Positions 35,719 through 47,844 of a DNA stretch of 64,000 bases are shown one piece after another; the first letter of the stretch is position 1; each line of letters begins with the position of its first letter. Source of the stretch: Roseovarius sp. MMSF_3281. Lineage in GTDB: Bacteria > Pseudomonadota > Alphaproteobacteria > Rhodobacterales > Rhodobacteraceae. A program made the position numbers and the translations under genes. The notes under the pieces are model-generated. The model was not told the DNA's origin and did not search any database. It was given only the letters and a program-made list of their open reading frames with translations. The stretch is from contig NZ_JASHIM010000001.1 in assembly GCF_030733685.1 (NCBI RefSeq), positions 186,001 to 250,000 on the forward strand, written 5' to 3'.

Positions 35719-36627
35719 TTACCGGGGCAAGGGGTCTTCGTCCTCGGTCTGTGTCGCCAACCAGTCGCGAAACTTGGCCAGGGCCGGATCGCGTGATTTC
35801 TCCACCGGCCAGACAAGGTGATAGGCGCCGGGGGTTTGCGTGGCCCCGCCCCAGGCGCGCACAAGGCGGCCGGTGGCCAAGTCCTGTTCGGCCAGATAGT
35901 CCGGCAGCAAGGCCACCCCCAAACCATGCAGCGCCGCCTGCGTGATGGTCGAAAACTGGTCATAGATCGTGCCGGTCACTTGCACGCCCTCGATGCCGTG
36001 GGCGGCAAACCACGCGGGCCAGGCCTCGGGCCGGGTTTCGATATGCAAAAGCGGCAGGCGCAGCAGGTCTTTCGGTTCGCCGGGGCTGTAATCGCGGCGC
36101 AATTCGGGCGCGCAGACCGCCACCACCGACTCGGATTTCAGGCGCATGGCCTGCGTGCCGGGCCAATCGGCCTGCCCGAAATGTATAGCCGCATCAAAGG
36201 CTTCCGTGGCAAAGTTAAACGGCTTGAGCCGCGTTGACAGGTTGATCGTCACCTCTGGATGCCGGCGCGCGAAATCGGCCAGGCGCGGCACCAGCCAGCG
36301 CATCCCGAAGGTGGGCAGAATGGCCAGGTCAAGGCTGCCGCCCGCCGGGTTCACGGCCAGTTTCATCGAGGCCTGGCTGATTTTCTGCAAGGCGCCGCGC
36401 ACCTCGGCGGCATAGTCGCGCGCCTCGGGTGTCAGCCAGATGCGCCGCCCTTCGCGGATGATCATCTCTACACCCAGCTGGCTTTCCAGCGTCTGCAACT
36501 GGCGGCTGACCGCGCTTTGGCTGAGGTTCAGTTCCTCGGCTGCCGCGGTGGCGCTGCCCAGACGGTCAAGTGCCTCCAGCGCGCGCAACGCGGTGGTGGA
36601 AGGCAGGAAGCGGCGGGCAGGGGGCAT
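35719..36627 (-). CDS. LysR-family transcriptional regulator (GcvA-like)
   Basis: A 302-residue regulator. N-terminal winged helix (about 5-65) with [41 protein letters not shown] (in adjacent parts), the exact style of GcvA-type LysR proteins; C-terminal periplasmic-binding-like effector domain with [19 protein letters not shown]. Start 36627 ([10 protein letters not shown]) is preferred to 36732, whose extra 35 residues read through the promoter. Diverges from glutaryl-CoA dehydrogenase, the likely target in view of the usual arrangement. Confidence 0.9.
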   Translation of the reverse strand: MPPARRFLPSTTALRALEALDRLGSATAAAEELNLSQSAVSRQLQTLESQLGVEMIIREGRRIWLTPEARDYAAEVRGALQKISQASMKLAVNPAGGSLDLAILPTFGMRWLVPRLADFARRHPEVTINLSTRLKPFNFATEAFDAAIHFGQADWPGTQAMRLKSESVVAVCAPELRRDYSPGEPKDLLRLPLLHIETRPEAWPAWFAAHGIEGVQVTGTIYDQFSTITQAALHGLGVALLPDYLAEQDLATGRLVRAWGGATQTPGAYHLVWPVEKSRDPALAKFRDWLATQTEDEDPLPR

Positions 36628-36732
36628 GTATGCGGTTTCCTCATTAATGATTGCAGAATTGGCGATATTTATTACTGCAAACTTAAGATACCGTACAGGA
36701 AACACGCAATTTTTGCATATGGAGCAAGACAT

Positions 36733-37956
36733 ATGAGCCTCGACGCCCCGAAACTCGCCCCGAAAGACAGGCCCGATCTTGGGTCATTCGATTGGGCCGA
36801 TCCATTTTACCTTGAAAATCAATTGCTTGAAGAAGAGCGCATGATCGCCCAAAGCGCCCGCACTTTCGCGCAAGAAAATCTTCAGCCGCGTGTGATCCGC
36901 GCCTATGCCGAGGAAACGACCGACCCCGAGATTTTCCGCGAGATGGGTGAAATGGGTCTTTTGGGCACCACGATCCCCGAGGAATATGGCGGTTTATCAA
37001 CCGGTTACGTCAGCTACGGCCTTGTCGCCCGCGAGATCGAGCGCGTCGATTCCGGCTATCGCTCGATGATGAGCGTTCAATCCTCGTTGGTCATGTACCC
37101 GATCTATGCCTACGGCAGTGAAGACCAGCGTGCTAAGTACCTGCCAGGATTGGCAAAAGGCGAATTGATCGGCTGTTTCGGCCTGACCGAACCCGATGCC
37201 GGATCGGACCCTGCGGGCATGAAAACCCGCGCTGAAAAGATCGACGGCGGCTATCGAATCACCGGCTCCAAGATGTGGATTTCCAATTCGCCCATTGCCG
37301 ATGTTTTCGTCATCTGGGCCAAGTCCGATTCGCATGATGGCAAGATTCGCGGCTTTGTTCTCGAAAAGGGCATGAAGGGCCTCAGCGCACCGAAAATTCA
37401 AGGAAAACAAAGCCTTCGCGCCTCGATCACCGGGGAAATCGCGATGAATGGCGTCGAGGTGGGCGAGGACGCGCTCCTGCCCAATGTGCAGGGCCTCAAA
37501 GGTCCTTTCGGATGTCTGAACCGCGCGCGCTATGGCATCGCCTGGGGTGTCATGGGCGCCGCCGAATTCTGCTGGCACGCCGCCCGACAATACGGTTTGG
37601 ACCGGCAACAATTCCGCCGGCCGCTGGCGCAAACACAGCTTTACCAGAAAAAGCTTGCCGATATGCAAACAGAGATCGCACTGGGCCTTCAGGCGGCGTT
37701 AAGGACTGGCCGTTTGATGGATGAGGCCAACGCGGCCCCCGAAATGATTTCGCTGATCAAGCGCAACAATTGCGGCAAGGCCCTGGATATCGCCCGGCAG
37801 GCCCGCGACATGCATGGTGGCAACGGTATTTCCGAGGAATTTCAAGTTATTAGGCATATGATGAACTTGGAAACCGTGAACACCTACGAAGGCACCCACG
37901 ACGTGCACGCCCTGATCTTGGGCCGTGCACAAACCGGGCTACAGGCGTTTTTCTGA
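36733..37956 (+). CDS. Glutaryl-CoA dehydrogenase
   Basis: FAD enzyme of lysine/tryptophan and glutarate breakdown that oxidises and decarboxylates glutaryl-CoA to crotonyl-CoA, passing electrons to ETF. 407 residues. Family blocks: [20 protein letters not shown] (20 residues), [76 protein letters not shown] (two pieces), and [20 protein letters not shown] with the catalytic glutamate in YEGT. GGAG precedes the ATG by eight bases. Confidence 0.93.
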   Translation: MSLDAPKLAPKDRPDLGSFDWADPFYLENQLLEEERMIAQSARTFAQENLQPRVIRAYAEETTDPEIFREMGEMGLLGTTIPEEYGGLSTGYVSYGLVAREIERVDSGYRSMMSVQSSLVMYPIYAYGSEDQRAKYLPGLAKGELIGCFGLTEPDAGSDPAGMKTRAEKIDGGYRITGSKMWISNSPIADVFVIWAKSDSHDGKIRGFVLEKGMKGLSAPKIQGKQSLRASITGEIAMNGVEVGEDALLPNVQGLKGPFGCLNRARYGIAWGVMGAAEFCWHAARQYGLDRQQFRRPLAQTQLYQKKLADMQTEIALGLQAALRTGRLMDEANAAPEMISLIKRNNCGKALDIARQARDMHGGNGISEEFQVIRHMMNLETVNTYEGTHDVHALILGRAQTGLQAFF

Positions 37957-38063
37957 AGCTGCCTCTTGTCTTGGGCGGCAGGGCCGATACCTTGCCGTCC
38001 AATGAACCTGTCAGGCTTTGAAATGCATGTCACCTTGATCCCCAATCCATCCCGAGGGCCGTT

Positions 38064-39323
38064 ATGAGCGGCCTGTCCTCGCTCTGGTCACAAAGCAGCA
38101 CCGAGACCTTCGGTGCGTCGCATCTTCAAGGTGACGATACCGCCGACCTCGCGATCATCGGCGGCGGGTTCACAGGCTGTTCCGCGGCTTTGGAAGCTGC
38201 AGCGCAAGGGGCCGATGTCATCCTGATCGAAGCGCAGGGCATCGGCCATGGCGGCTCGGGCCGGAACGTCGGATTGGTGAATGCAGGGCTTTGGCTGCCC
38301 CCCGACGAGGTCTGTCAAACACTCGGGGCCGAGGCGGGTGAACACCTGAACCGTGTCCTTTCCGAGGCGCCAGAAGCAGTATTTTCCCTGATAAACCAAT
38401 ATGGTATCGCCTGTGAGCCCACACGGAACGGCACCCTTCATTTGGCGCATGCGCCCGGCGCGATGACGCAACTTGAAACCCGTCACGATCAGATGGCCGC
38501 GCGCGCCGCGCCTGTGACCCTGTTGGATGCAGCCGAGGCCCGGGCGCGTACGGGAACGGCGCAGGTTCACGGTGCCCTGCATGACGCCCGCGCCGGAACC
38601 ATCCAGCCGCTGGCGTATGTCCAAGGGCTGGCAAGGGCGGCCAAGGGGCAGGGCGCGCGCATCCATGAAAACACCCCGGCGCTTTCGGCGGCGCAACATG
38701 GTGGGCAATGGATCATCCGAACCCCAAGCGGCAAGATTCGTGCCAAGCGCCTTTTGGTGGCCACCAATGCCTATCACGAAGGGATTCAAAACCTGCGCAT
38801 GCCAGACGCGTCACGCGTCAATTTCTTCCAACTGGCGACGGAACCATTGGGCGACAATCTTGCCGGAGACATCCTGCGCGGCGGCGAGGGATGCTGGGAC
38901 ACCGGGCTTGTCATGTCGTCCTTGCGCCGTGACAAGGCGGGCCGGATCATTCTGGGCGGGATGGGCGACGATACAGGGATACAGGCAAACTGGGCGCGTC
39001 GAAAGCTGTGCAAGCTGTTCCCGCATCTTGCCGAGGCCAAGATCACGCATGCATGGGCCGGACGGATTTCCATGACCTATGATCACTTGCCGCGTATTCT
39101 GCGCATTGGGGGCAACGGCATGGCTGTTTTTGGCTATTCGGGCCGCGGCATCGCGCCGGGCACGGTTTTCGGCACCAGCATCGCACGTGCGCTTCTCACG
39201 GGTGAGGAACGGGATCTTCCGATTGCCCCAGTGGATCAGCACAATGAATCCTTCACCACCGTCAAATCGGTATTCTTCGAAGCAGGGGCACGCCTTAAAC
39301 ACTTGATCGAGGGTCGTGGGTAA
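38064..39323 (+). CDS. FAD-dependent oxidoreductase (DAO family)
   Basis: A 419-residue flavoprotein of the D-amino-acid-oxidase superfamily. The dinucleotide fold is DLAIIGGGFTGCSAALEAA (about 29-47), followed by GHGGSGRNVGLVNAGLW, the FAD-contact loop; WAGRISMTYDHLPRILRIG and GYSGRGIAPGTVFGTSIA near the C-terminus are typical. It could oxidise an amino acid or secondary amine. It follows glutaryl-CoA dehydrogenase by 107 bases on the same strand, but a shared pathway is not shown. A short weak hairpin follows at about 39363-39375. Confidence 0.87.
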   Translation: MSGLSSLWSQSSTETFGASHLQGDDTADLAIIGGGFTGCSAALEAAAQGADVILIEAQGIGHGGSGRNVGLVNAGLWLPPDEVCQTLGAEAGEHLNRVLSEAPEAVFSLINQYGIACEPTRNGTLHLAHAPGAMTQLETRHDQMAARAAPVTLLDAAEARARTGTAQVHGALHDARAGTIQPLAYVQGLARAAKGQGARIHENTPALSAAQHGGQWIIRTPSGKIRAKRLLVATNAYHEGIQNLRMPDASRVNFFQLATEPLGDNLAGDILRGGEGCWDTGLVMSSLRRDKAGRIILGGMGDDTGIQANWARRKLCKLFPHLAEAKITHAWAGRISMTYDHLPRILRIGGNGMAVFGYSGRGIAPGTVFGTSIARALLTGEERDLPIAPVDQHNESFTTVKSVFFEAGARLKHLIEGRG

Positions 39324-39428
39324 AGCTTTCTGCGATGGCATTCGTCCGCCTTAATACGTCAGGGGGCAATTCCCCACGGGCACCTACATAGCACTCGGCC
39401 TAGTTTATCCTGCGCGCCGCGTGGCGTT

Positions 39429-40472
<1,044 letters not shown>

Positions 40473-42605
40473 TCAGAGCGAACAGGAGACGCAGCCCTGC
40501 ACCTCGGTGCCTTCAAGGGCCATCTGGCGCAGACGGATGTAGTAGATCGTCTTGATGCCTTTTTTCCACGCGTAGATCTGGGCGCGGTTGATATCCCGCG
40601 TTGTCGCCTCGGCCGGAAAGAACAGCGTCAGCGACAGGCCCTGGTCCACGTGTTGCGTCGCCGCGGCGTAGGTGTCGATGATGGCCTCCGGCCCGATTTC
40701 ATAGGCATCGCGGTAATAGTCGAGATTGTCGTTGGTCATGTAGGGCGCGGGGTAATAGACGCGGCCGATCTTGCCCTCCTTGCGGATTTCGATCTTCGAG
40801 GTGATCGGATGAATCGAGGAGGTGGCGTAGTTGATATAGCTGATCGAGCCGGTGGGCGGCACCGCCTGAAGGTTGCGGTTGTACAGACCGTCCGCCATCA
40901 CCGCGTCACGCAGGGCGGCCCACTGATCGCGTGTCGGCACCTCGATCCCGGCCTTGGCGAACAGCTCGCGCACGCGGTCGGTTTCAGGGCGCCAGTCCTG
41001 ATCGATATATTTTTCGAAGAAACTGCCATCGGCATAGGCAGATTCTTCGAACCCCTTGAAGCGGCCCCCTTTTTCACGGGCCAGCGCATTCGAGGCGGCA
41101 AGCGCGTGATAAAGGACCGTGCAGAAATAGATATTGGTAAAGTCGATCCCCTCGGGGCTGCCGTAATGGATACATTCACGGGCAAGGAAACCATGCAGGT
41201 TCATCTGCCCCAGCCCGATGGCGTGGCCGTCGTCGTTGCCCTTGCGGATGGACGGTACACTGTCGATCGCGCTCATTTCCGATACGGCGTTCAGCGCGCG
41301 GATCGCGGTTTCCACCGACCCGGCCAGATCGCCGCCATCCATGGCGCGGGCGATATTCATGGAACCGAGGTTGCAGGAAATATCGCTGCCCATGTGGGCA
41401 TAGCTGAGGTCGTCGTTGAATTCCGATGCCTCGTTCACCTGAAGGATTTCCGAACACAGGTTCGACATGGCAATGCGGCCCGCGATCGGGTTGGCGCGGT
41501 TCACCGTGTCCTCGAACATGATGTAAGGATAGCCGCTTTCGAACTGGATTTCGGCAATGGTCTGGAAGAAGGCCCGCGCGTTGATCTTTTTCTTGCGGAT
41601 TCGCGGGTCATCGACCATCTCGTGATACTTATCGGTGACCGAGATATCCGAGAAGGCGCAGCCATAGACTTTTTCCACGTCATGCGGCGAGAACAGGTAC
41701 ATATCCTCGTTCTTCTTGGCCAGTTCAAACGTGACATCGGGAATGACCACGCCCAGCGAAAGGGTCTTGATGCGGATCTTTTCATCGGCATTCTCGCGCT
41801 TGGTGTCGAGAAAGCGCAGTATATCCGGGTGATGCGCGTTGAGATAGACCGCGCCCGCGCCCTGCCGCGCACCAAGCTGATTGGCGTAAGAGAAACTGTC
41901 TTCCAGCAGTTTCATCACCGGGATCACGCCCGAGGACTGGTTTTCGATCCCCTTGATGGGGGCGCCGTGCTCGCGGATGTTGGTCAGCATCAGGGCCACG
42001 CCGCCGCCGCGTTTGCTGAGTTGCAGAGCGGAGTTGATGCCGCGCCCGATGCTTTCCATGTTGTCTTCGAGGCGCAGCAGGAAGCAGGATACGAATTCGC
42101 CGCGCGCCTTTTTGCCGGCATTCAGGAAGGTGGGCGTGGCGGGCTGGAACCGGCCTTCGATGATCTCGGTCATCAGGCGCATGGCCAGCGCCTCGTCGCC
42201 GCGCGCCAGCGTCAGCGCATTCATCACCACGCGATCCTCGTAGCGTTCGAGGTAACGCTGCCCGTCGCGGGTTTTGAGTGTGTAAGAGGTGTAATACTTG
42301 AACGCGCCAAGGAAGGACGGGAAACGGAACTTTTTCCCGTAGGCGGCATCCCAGATTTCACGCTGGAAGTTCTTTGAATACTGGTCGAGGACCGTTGTGT
42401 CGTAATAGCCCTCATCGACAAGATAGCCGAGCTTTTCATCGAGCGAATGAAAGAACACCGTGTTCTGGTTGACGTGTTGCAGGAAATACTGCCGCGCGGC
42501 CATGCGGTCGGCCTCGAACTGGATGTTGCCCTCGTCGTCATAGAGGTTCAGCATCGCGTTGAGCGCGTGATAATCGAGATCGGCGGTTACGCTTGCATCA
42601 AGCAT
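40473..42605 (-). CDS. nrdE: Class Ib ribonucleotide reductase large subunit
   Basis: Catalytic subunit reducing ribonucleoside diphosphates, 710 residues. Visible: [23 protein letters not shown] (two parts, with the active-site cysteine), [17 protein letters not shown] with the radical cysteine and base region, and [17 protein letters not shown]. The C-terminus GCVSCSL carries the redox cysteine pair recharged by NrdH. Its start overlaps nrdI by 19 bases. Works with NrdF under oxygen, without cobalamin. Confidence 0.96.
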   Translation of the reverse strand: MLDASVTADLDYHALNAMLNLYDDEGNIQFEADRMAARQYFLQHVNQNTVFFHSLDEKLGYLVDEGYYDTTVLDQYSKNFQREIWDAAYGKKFRFPSFLGAFKYYTSYTLKTRDGQRYLERYEDRVVMNALTLARGDEALAMRLMTEIIEGRFQPATPTFLNAGKKARGEFVSCFLLRLEDNMESIGRGINSALQLSKRGGGVALMLTNIREHGAPIKGIENQSSGVIPVMKLLEDSFSYANQLGARQGAGAVYLNAHHPDILRFLDTKRENADEKIRIKTLSLGVVIPDVTFELAKKNEDMYLFSPHDVEKVYGCAFSDISVTDKYHEMVDDPRIRKKKINARAFFQTIAEIQFESGYPYIMFEDTVNRANPIAGRIAMSNLCSEILQVNEASEFNDDLSYAHMGSDISCNLGSMNIARAMDGGDLAGSVETAIRALNAVSEMSAIDSVPSIRKGNDDGHAIGLGQMNLHGFLARECIHYGSPEGIDFTNIYFCTVLYHALAASNALAREKGGRFKGFEESAYADGSFFEKYIDQDWRPETDRVRELFAKAGIEVPTRDQWAALRDAVMADGLYNRNLQAVPPTGSISYINYATSSIHPITSKIEIRKEGKIGRVYYPAPYMTNDNLDYYRDAYEIGPEAIIDTYAAATQHVDQGLSLTLFFPAEATTRDINRAQIYAWKKGIKTIYYIRLRQMALEGTEVQGCVSCSL

Positions 42606-43015
42606 GTCTTGTCCCCTGTTTCAGCCCAGAACCGGGCCAGCCCGTCGCGGATGCGGGCGGTTTCTTCTTCGCTACCTGCCAGTTCGAACCGATAGAGCAA
42701 CGGCACGCCGCATTTGTCGGCGATGATACGGCCCGCCAGGGCGAACTTATCCCCGAAGTTCCGGTTGCCGCTGCCGATCACCCCACGCAGCAGGGCGCGG
42801 GTTTCGGGCCGGTTGAGAAAACGGATCACCGGTTTGGGCACCGCCCCGCGGCCCAGCCCGTCGGCATAGGTCGGGCAGATCAGGACGAAAGGCCCGGTCA
42901 TCACCGGCATCGTCGTATCTGCCCCCCGTGGCAGGCGTGTGGCGGGCAGGTCCAGCCTGTCGATCATGCGCCGGGTATTGCCCGACGCGCTTGAATAATA
43001 GACCAGCCCGCCCAT
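42587..43015 (-). CDS. nrdI: NrdI flavodoxin-like activator
   Basis: A 142-residue flavodoxin-like protein that supplies the oxidant for assembling the manganese-tyrosyl-radical cofactor of Nrd[19 protein letters not shown] forms the FMN phosphate loop, [11 protein letters not shown] the second loop, and [19 protein letters not shown] the third. Encoded between nrdH and nrdE, the classical order. Confidence 0.95.
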   Translation of the reverse strand: MGGLVYYSSASGNTRRMIDRLDLPATRLPRGADTTMPVMTGPFVLICPTYADGLGRGAVPKPVIRFLNRPETRALLRGVIGSGNRNFGDKFALAGRIIADKCGVPLLYRFELAGSEEETARIRDGLARFWAETGDKTCLMQA

Positions 43016-43020
43016 GAGAG

Positions 43021-43242
43021 TCAGGCCAGCCGACCGATCATGTCAGGGCGAAAGCCCGCCCAGTGATCATTCCCCGCGACAACGACCGGCGCCTGCCGAT
43101 AGCCCAGCTCCTGCACGTGCTCCATGGCCGCGGCGTCTTCGGTCAGGTCGATGATCTCGTAAGGCAGCCCGCGCGCATCCAGTGCGCGGGTGGTAGCGGT
43201 GCATTGCACGCAGGCCGGTTTGGAATAAACGGTGATGGTCAT
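43021..43242 (-). CDS. nrdH: Glutaredoxin-like protein NrdH
   Basis: A 73-residue electron donor for NrdE. Begins MTITVYSKPACVQCTATTRA with the redox pair CVQC, typical of NrdH; HVQELGYRQAPVVVAG contains the cis-proline turn and GFRPDMIGRL ends the fold. The start at 43242 has GGGG a few bases upstream; the 43275 start adds 11 residues and is not needed. First gene after the cobalamin riboswitch. Confidence 0.95.
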   Translation of the reverse strand: MTITVYSKPACVQCTATTRALDARGLPYEIIDLTEDAAAMEHVQELGYRQAPVVVAGNDHWAGFRPDMIGRLA

Positions 43243-43361
43243 TGCTCGGTCCCCTTTCAATGGTCTTGTGGGCATCGGAAAAAGGGGGCACGGGGAACAG
43301 GATACCGCTACGGTACCTAGCCACGCGCCCGGGCCCTCCGCCCGCGGTCGTCGTTTATCTT

Positions 43362-43530
43362 GCCTTGGCAGGTTTCCTGGCTTCGCGGCTCTTGCGCCTT
43401 GGCCCGCCTTCCCGGTGTCTGCCGCACCAGTGGTTCCGGACCTTGGCTTGCCGCTTACAGTTGCGGGGGCAGTGCCGGATTTTCACCGGCTTCCCTTTTC
43501 ACCCACGAGGCGACTCGCAGGCACCAAAGC
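43362..43530 (-). promoter_or_regulatory. Cobalamin riboswitch controlling nrdHIEF
   Basis: On the minus strand the order of conserved parts is complete: TTGGTGCC at about 43527, GGGAAGCCGGTGAAAATCCG, GCACTGCCCCCGCAACTG (the B12-box core), CCACTG, CGGGAAGGCG, and GAAGCCAGGAAACCTGCC ending near 43368. 120 bases of leader follow before nrdH. Known B12 riboswitches lower expression when adenosylcobalamin is present, so nrdHIEF should be made mainly when B12 is scarce, most likely in place of a B12-dependent class II reductase coded elsewhere. I could not settle the expression platform. Confidence 0.93.
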
Positions 43531-43683
43531 AACACCATATTGATGCCGACGGCGCAAAACTGTCAATATATAGATTGAAGCCACGGTGAAAAATTCTTCG
43601 CCCGTCGGCGCGATGTCTGTTTCCTTCCTGTGAAGGTCGCAAATTACCCACTGCGCCTTTGCGAATGCGGCTATCTGGAAACG

Positions 43684-45210
<1,527 letters not shown>

Positions 45211-45214
45211 GATC

Positions 45215-46291
45215 ATGCAGGACTTGTCGAATATTCCCGATCGCGCGATCTGGTCGGATGACGAGATGCTGGAATGCGTCTCGGTCATTCCCGAGGTGCC
45301 CAATACCGCGACTTTCACGTTCCGGGCGCCCTCGGGCGCGTTGTTCGATTTCCTGCCGGGGCAGTTCCTGACGCTGGAAATCCCGGTGCCGGGCGGGCCG
45401 GTGCATCGGACCTACACGATCTCTTCCTCGCCGTCACGGCCACGGTCGATCTCGATCACCGCCAAGGCGCAAGCGGACAGCATCGGCACCCGCTGGATGC
45501 TGGACAATCTTGCGCCGGGGGTGAAGATCAAGGCGATGGGACCGGCGGGATTGTTTTCGCACCTCAACCAGGAGGCGGGCAAATACCTGTTCATCTCGGC
45601 CGGGTCGGGCATTACCCCGCTCATGTCGATGACCACCTGGATGTTCGACCTCGGATCAGAGCCGGATATCGTCTTCATCAACTGCGCCCGCCGCCCCGGC
45701 GAGATCGTGTTTCGCGAGCGGCTGGAACATATGTCCAGTCGCGCGCCGGGCATCGACCTGCACTGGGTCGTCGAACACCCCGACCGCTATGCCCCGTGGA
45801 CGGGGTATCGCGGCACGTTCAACCAGTTGATGCTGGGCTTGATGGCCCCGGATTACCTTGAGCGTGAGATTTACTGCTGTGGCCCGGAACCCTTCATGCA
45901 GGCGGTGCGCGAGGCGCTTCAGGGGCTGGGCGTCGACATGGATCACTATCACCAGGAGAGTTTCCACGCGCCGGTGGAAACCCCCGCCGATGTCCCGGAA
46001 CTGGACGATGTGGTGCCTGATGAGGACACCCGCGCCGAGATCACCTTCATCGGCTCCGGTGTCACCGCGAAAGTGGCTGAAACCGACACTATTCTGGGCG
46101 CGGCCAGGGCCAACGGCCTTAACATCCCGTCTGGCTGTACCTTCGGGGTTTGCGGCACCTGCAAGGTGCGCAAGACCGCCGGTGAGGTGCATATGGTGCA
46201 TAACGGCGGGATATCGGAAGACGACATCGCAGAGGGGTATGTCCTTGCCTGTTGTTCGCACCCCATCGGCAAGGTGGAGGTCGACGTGTGA
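45215..46291 (+). CDS. gbcB: Glycine betaine monooxygenase, reductase subunit (GbcB-like)
   Basis: Electron-transfer partner of GbcA, 358 residues. FAD domain with HRTYTISSSPSRP; NAD(P) domain with LFISAGSGITPLMSM and IYCCGPEPFM; C-terminal plant-type [2Fe-2S] ferredoxin domain with GCTFGVCGTCKV (C-x4-C-x2-C) and a last cysteine in LACCSHP. This order (FAD, NAD, ferredoxin) is that of GbcB. It starts four bases after gbcA, so both are under the cobalamin riboswitch. Confidence 0.92.
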   Translation: MQDLSNIPDRAIWSDDEMLECVSVIPEVPNTATFTFRAPSGALFDFLPGQFLTLEIPVPGGPVHRTYTISSSPSRPRSISITAKAQADSIGTRWMLDNLAPGVKIKAMGPAGLFSHLNQEAGKYLFISAGSGITPLMSMTTWMFDLGSEPDIVFINCARRPGEIVFRERLEHMSSRAPGIDLHWVVEHPDRYAPWTGYRGTFNQLMLGLMAPDYLEREIYCCGPEPFMQAVREALQGLGVDMDHYHQESFHAPVETPADVPELDDVVPDEDTRAEITFIGSGVTAKVAETDTILGAARANGLNIPSGCTFGVCGTCKVRKTAGEVHMVHNGGISEDDIAEGYVLACCSHPIGKVEVDV

Positions 46292-46429
46292 GCACCGTGC
46301 CGCAGCCCGGGAGTATCGGGTCGATGTGAAACCGGGCGCCCGCAAGGACGAGAACAGGGGCGTGAGGCCATCCCACGTCTTGGGCGTGGATTGCAGGTAA
46401 GCTCCTAATCACCAAACTTCTGTCCGAGC
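46292..46429. other. Gap after gbcB without a gene
   Basis: Nothing codes here. CCGGGAGTATCGGG and CATCCCACGTCTTGGGCGTGG give small inverted pairs (CCCACG/CGTGG around 46373-46389) that may form a weak hairpin after the gbcAB transcript. A copy of a 33-bp imperfect repeat begins at 46410. Confidence 0.4.
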
Positions 46430-46442
46430 GTGATTTTCTGTT
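46410..46442. repeat. Imperfect 33-bp direct repeat, left copy
   Basis: Contains CCAAACTTCTGTCCGAGC; 27 of 33 bases match the right copy at 51577-51609, in the same orientation. It abuts the point where the IS30 remnant stops being recognisable. It might be a remnant end of a second insertion element. Confidence 0.5.
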
Positions 46443-46800
46443 ACTTGCGGGTCACAAAACCACGCATCCGCATCGATCTCAGCCTTGAGATGCCGCCAGA
46501 AGGAGAGAATTCGGCGCCGCGGTCCAAGGTGATGGACTGGCGTGCATAAGCGGGCAGGGGGCGAGGCCCTGGATCAGCTCCTTGAACGGCTTGGACTGGC
46601 GATCCTCGTTGCGCATGACCAACGGCACAGCGGCTGGCGCGCTCAGGCCTGTGTGACAGGCTTTGGACGTCGAAGAATGGCGATAGAATTGCTCGTCGCG
46701 ACCGTCTGTCGAATAGGCGAAGCGGTGGATGGTCTCGTGGCTCACGCGGATCGGATGGTGTTCGAGCCGCATCCGTTTTCGATTGTCCGATACCCTAGAA
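46443..46800 (-). pseudogene. Decayed IS30-family transposase
   Basis: Read on the minus strand, several IS30 motifs survive in order: RVSHETIHRFAYSTDGRDEQFYRH (in two parts, the helix-turn-helix-adjacent region near 46735), VMRNEDRQSKPFKELIQGLAPCP, then ARQSITLDRGAEF in a second frame and WRHLKAEIDADAWFCDP in the third, near 46500-46455. The catalytic D and frame are split by at least two frameshifts, the region between HTGLS and the NEDRQS block is deleted, and the C-terminal end is missing. It is therefore a dead remnant, not a gene. Confidence 0.75.
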
Positions 46801-46963
46801 ATGAGACTGAGAACTGAATGAAAACAACGACTGAATTGCACAAGTTTCAAGACTCTTTCAGGCCGATCTTCGGTTGGAAGCCGCGATGCTTGGGCCTGTT
46901 ACGTTCTAAAGTCCGGCCGACGCAACCGCCTTCGCTCACGGCTTTCGCGAACCTAATCGCTCC

Positions 46964-47740
46964 TTAGACCTTGACGTGAATATACCGCAAGCCCGCGCCC
47001 TCGATCTGCTGGCGAAGTTGCTCGGGCAGAACGTGATCCGTGACAATCACGTCCATGTCGGTCAACGGCCCAAGCCGCACCAGACCGCGCTGGCCGAACT
47101 TGTTCCCATCAATGGCCAGAAGCTTCGAAGACGCGTTCCTCATCGCTTCCCGGACAATGTTCACTTCGGCCGGATCGTCATCGCTAAGCGTTCCGCGCCA
47201 GTCCAGTCCACTGACGGAAATCACCGCCATATCGAATTGAAACTGTTCGAGAAATGCGTTGGAATTGTCCCCGAAGACACCGCCATCGACCTGCCGGACG
47301 AACCCGCCCGGGATGGCGACCACGAATTCCGTCATCTCGCGCAGATAGGCCGCAATTCGCAGGCTGTAGGTGACAACACGCAGGTCTCGATGGCTCAGAA
47401 GCGCGCGGGCGATCGCCTCGCAGGTAGTGCCGGTGTCCAGGAATATGGCCGCGCCATTGTGGATCTCCTTTACCGCAGCCGCCGCGATCCGCTCTTTTCG
47501 CCCCACGTTGTGGGACCGGCGGTGGCGCAGCTCGTCGGGCGGGATCGCGTTGATCGTGATCGCCCCACCGTGCATCCGTCGCAGGCGGCCCAACTCCTCC
47601 AGCTCGATAAGGTCGCGCCGGGCGGTCTGCGTCGTCACGCCGAATCGCCGCGAGATGGCTTCGAGCGACAGGTAGTTCTGCTGTGCCAGCTCGGCCAGCA
47701 GTCGGGACTGGCGCTGACCTTTCTTGGTGGTATCGGTCAT
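46964..47740 (-). CDS. DeoR-family transcriptional regulator
   Basis: A 258-residue regulator. N-terminal helix-turn-helix (about 8-60): RQSRLLAELAQQNYLSLEAISRRFGVTTQTARRDLIELEE (in adjacent parts). The C-terminal sugar-phosphate-binding DeoRC domain has FLDTGTTCEAIARAL and VVTYSLRIAAYL, LDWRGTLSDDDPAEVNIVREAM and LLAIDGNKFGQRGLVRLGPL. DeoR proteins respond to phosphorylated sugars, nucleosides or glycerol 3-phosphate. It is 104 bases after the autotransporter gene, on the same strand and within the same island; control of that gene is a guess. Start at 47740 (MTDTTKKGQR) is preferred to 47770. Confidence 0.88.
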   Translation of the reverse strand: MTDTTKKGQRQSRLLAELAQQNYLSLEAISRRFGVTTQTARRDLIELEELGRLRRMHGGAITINAIPPDELRHRRSHNVGRKERIAAAAVKEIHNGAAIFLDTGTTCEAIARALLSHRDLRVVTYSLRIAAYLREMTEFVVAIPGGFVRQVDGGVFGDNSNAFLEQFQFDMAVISVSGLDWRGTLSDDDPAEVNIVREAMRNASSKLLAIDGNKFGQRGLVRLGPLTDMDVIVTDHVLPEQLRQQIEGAGLRYIHVKV

Positions 47741-47789
47741 CTTCTTCGCGTCTTTGAATCCTAGCCTCACGATAGTGGAAAAACCTTGA

Positions 47790-47823
47790 AGCGAAAAGCC
47801 GCGGCAGACGGGCTGCCGCGGCT
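47790..47823 (-). terminator. Terminator of the autotransporter gene
   Basis: On the minus strand, a perfect 11-bp stem (AGCCGCGGCAG, 47823-47813, with CTGCCGCGGCT, 47807-47797), 5-base loop, followed by TTTTCGCTTC and soon TTTTT. Its position 22 bases past the stop suggests that the regulator gene is mostly transcribed separately. Confidence 0.8.
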
Positions 47824-47844
47824 CATGGCAATGCGAAACGCGGA

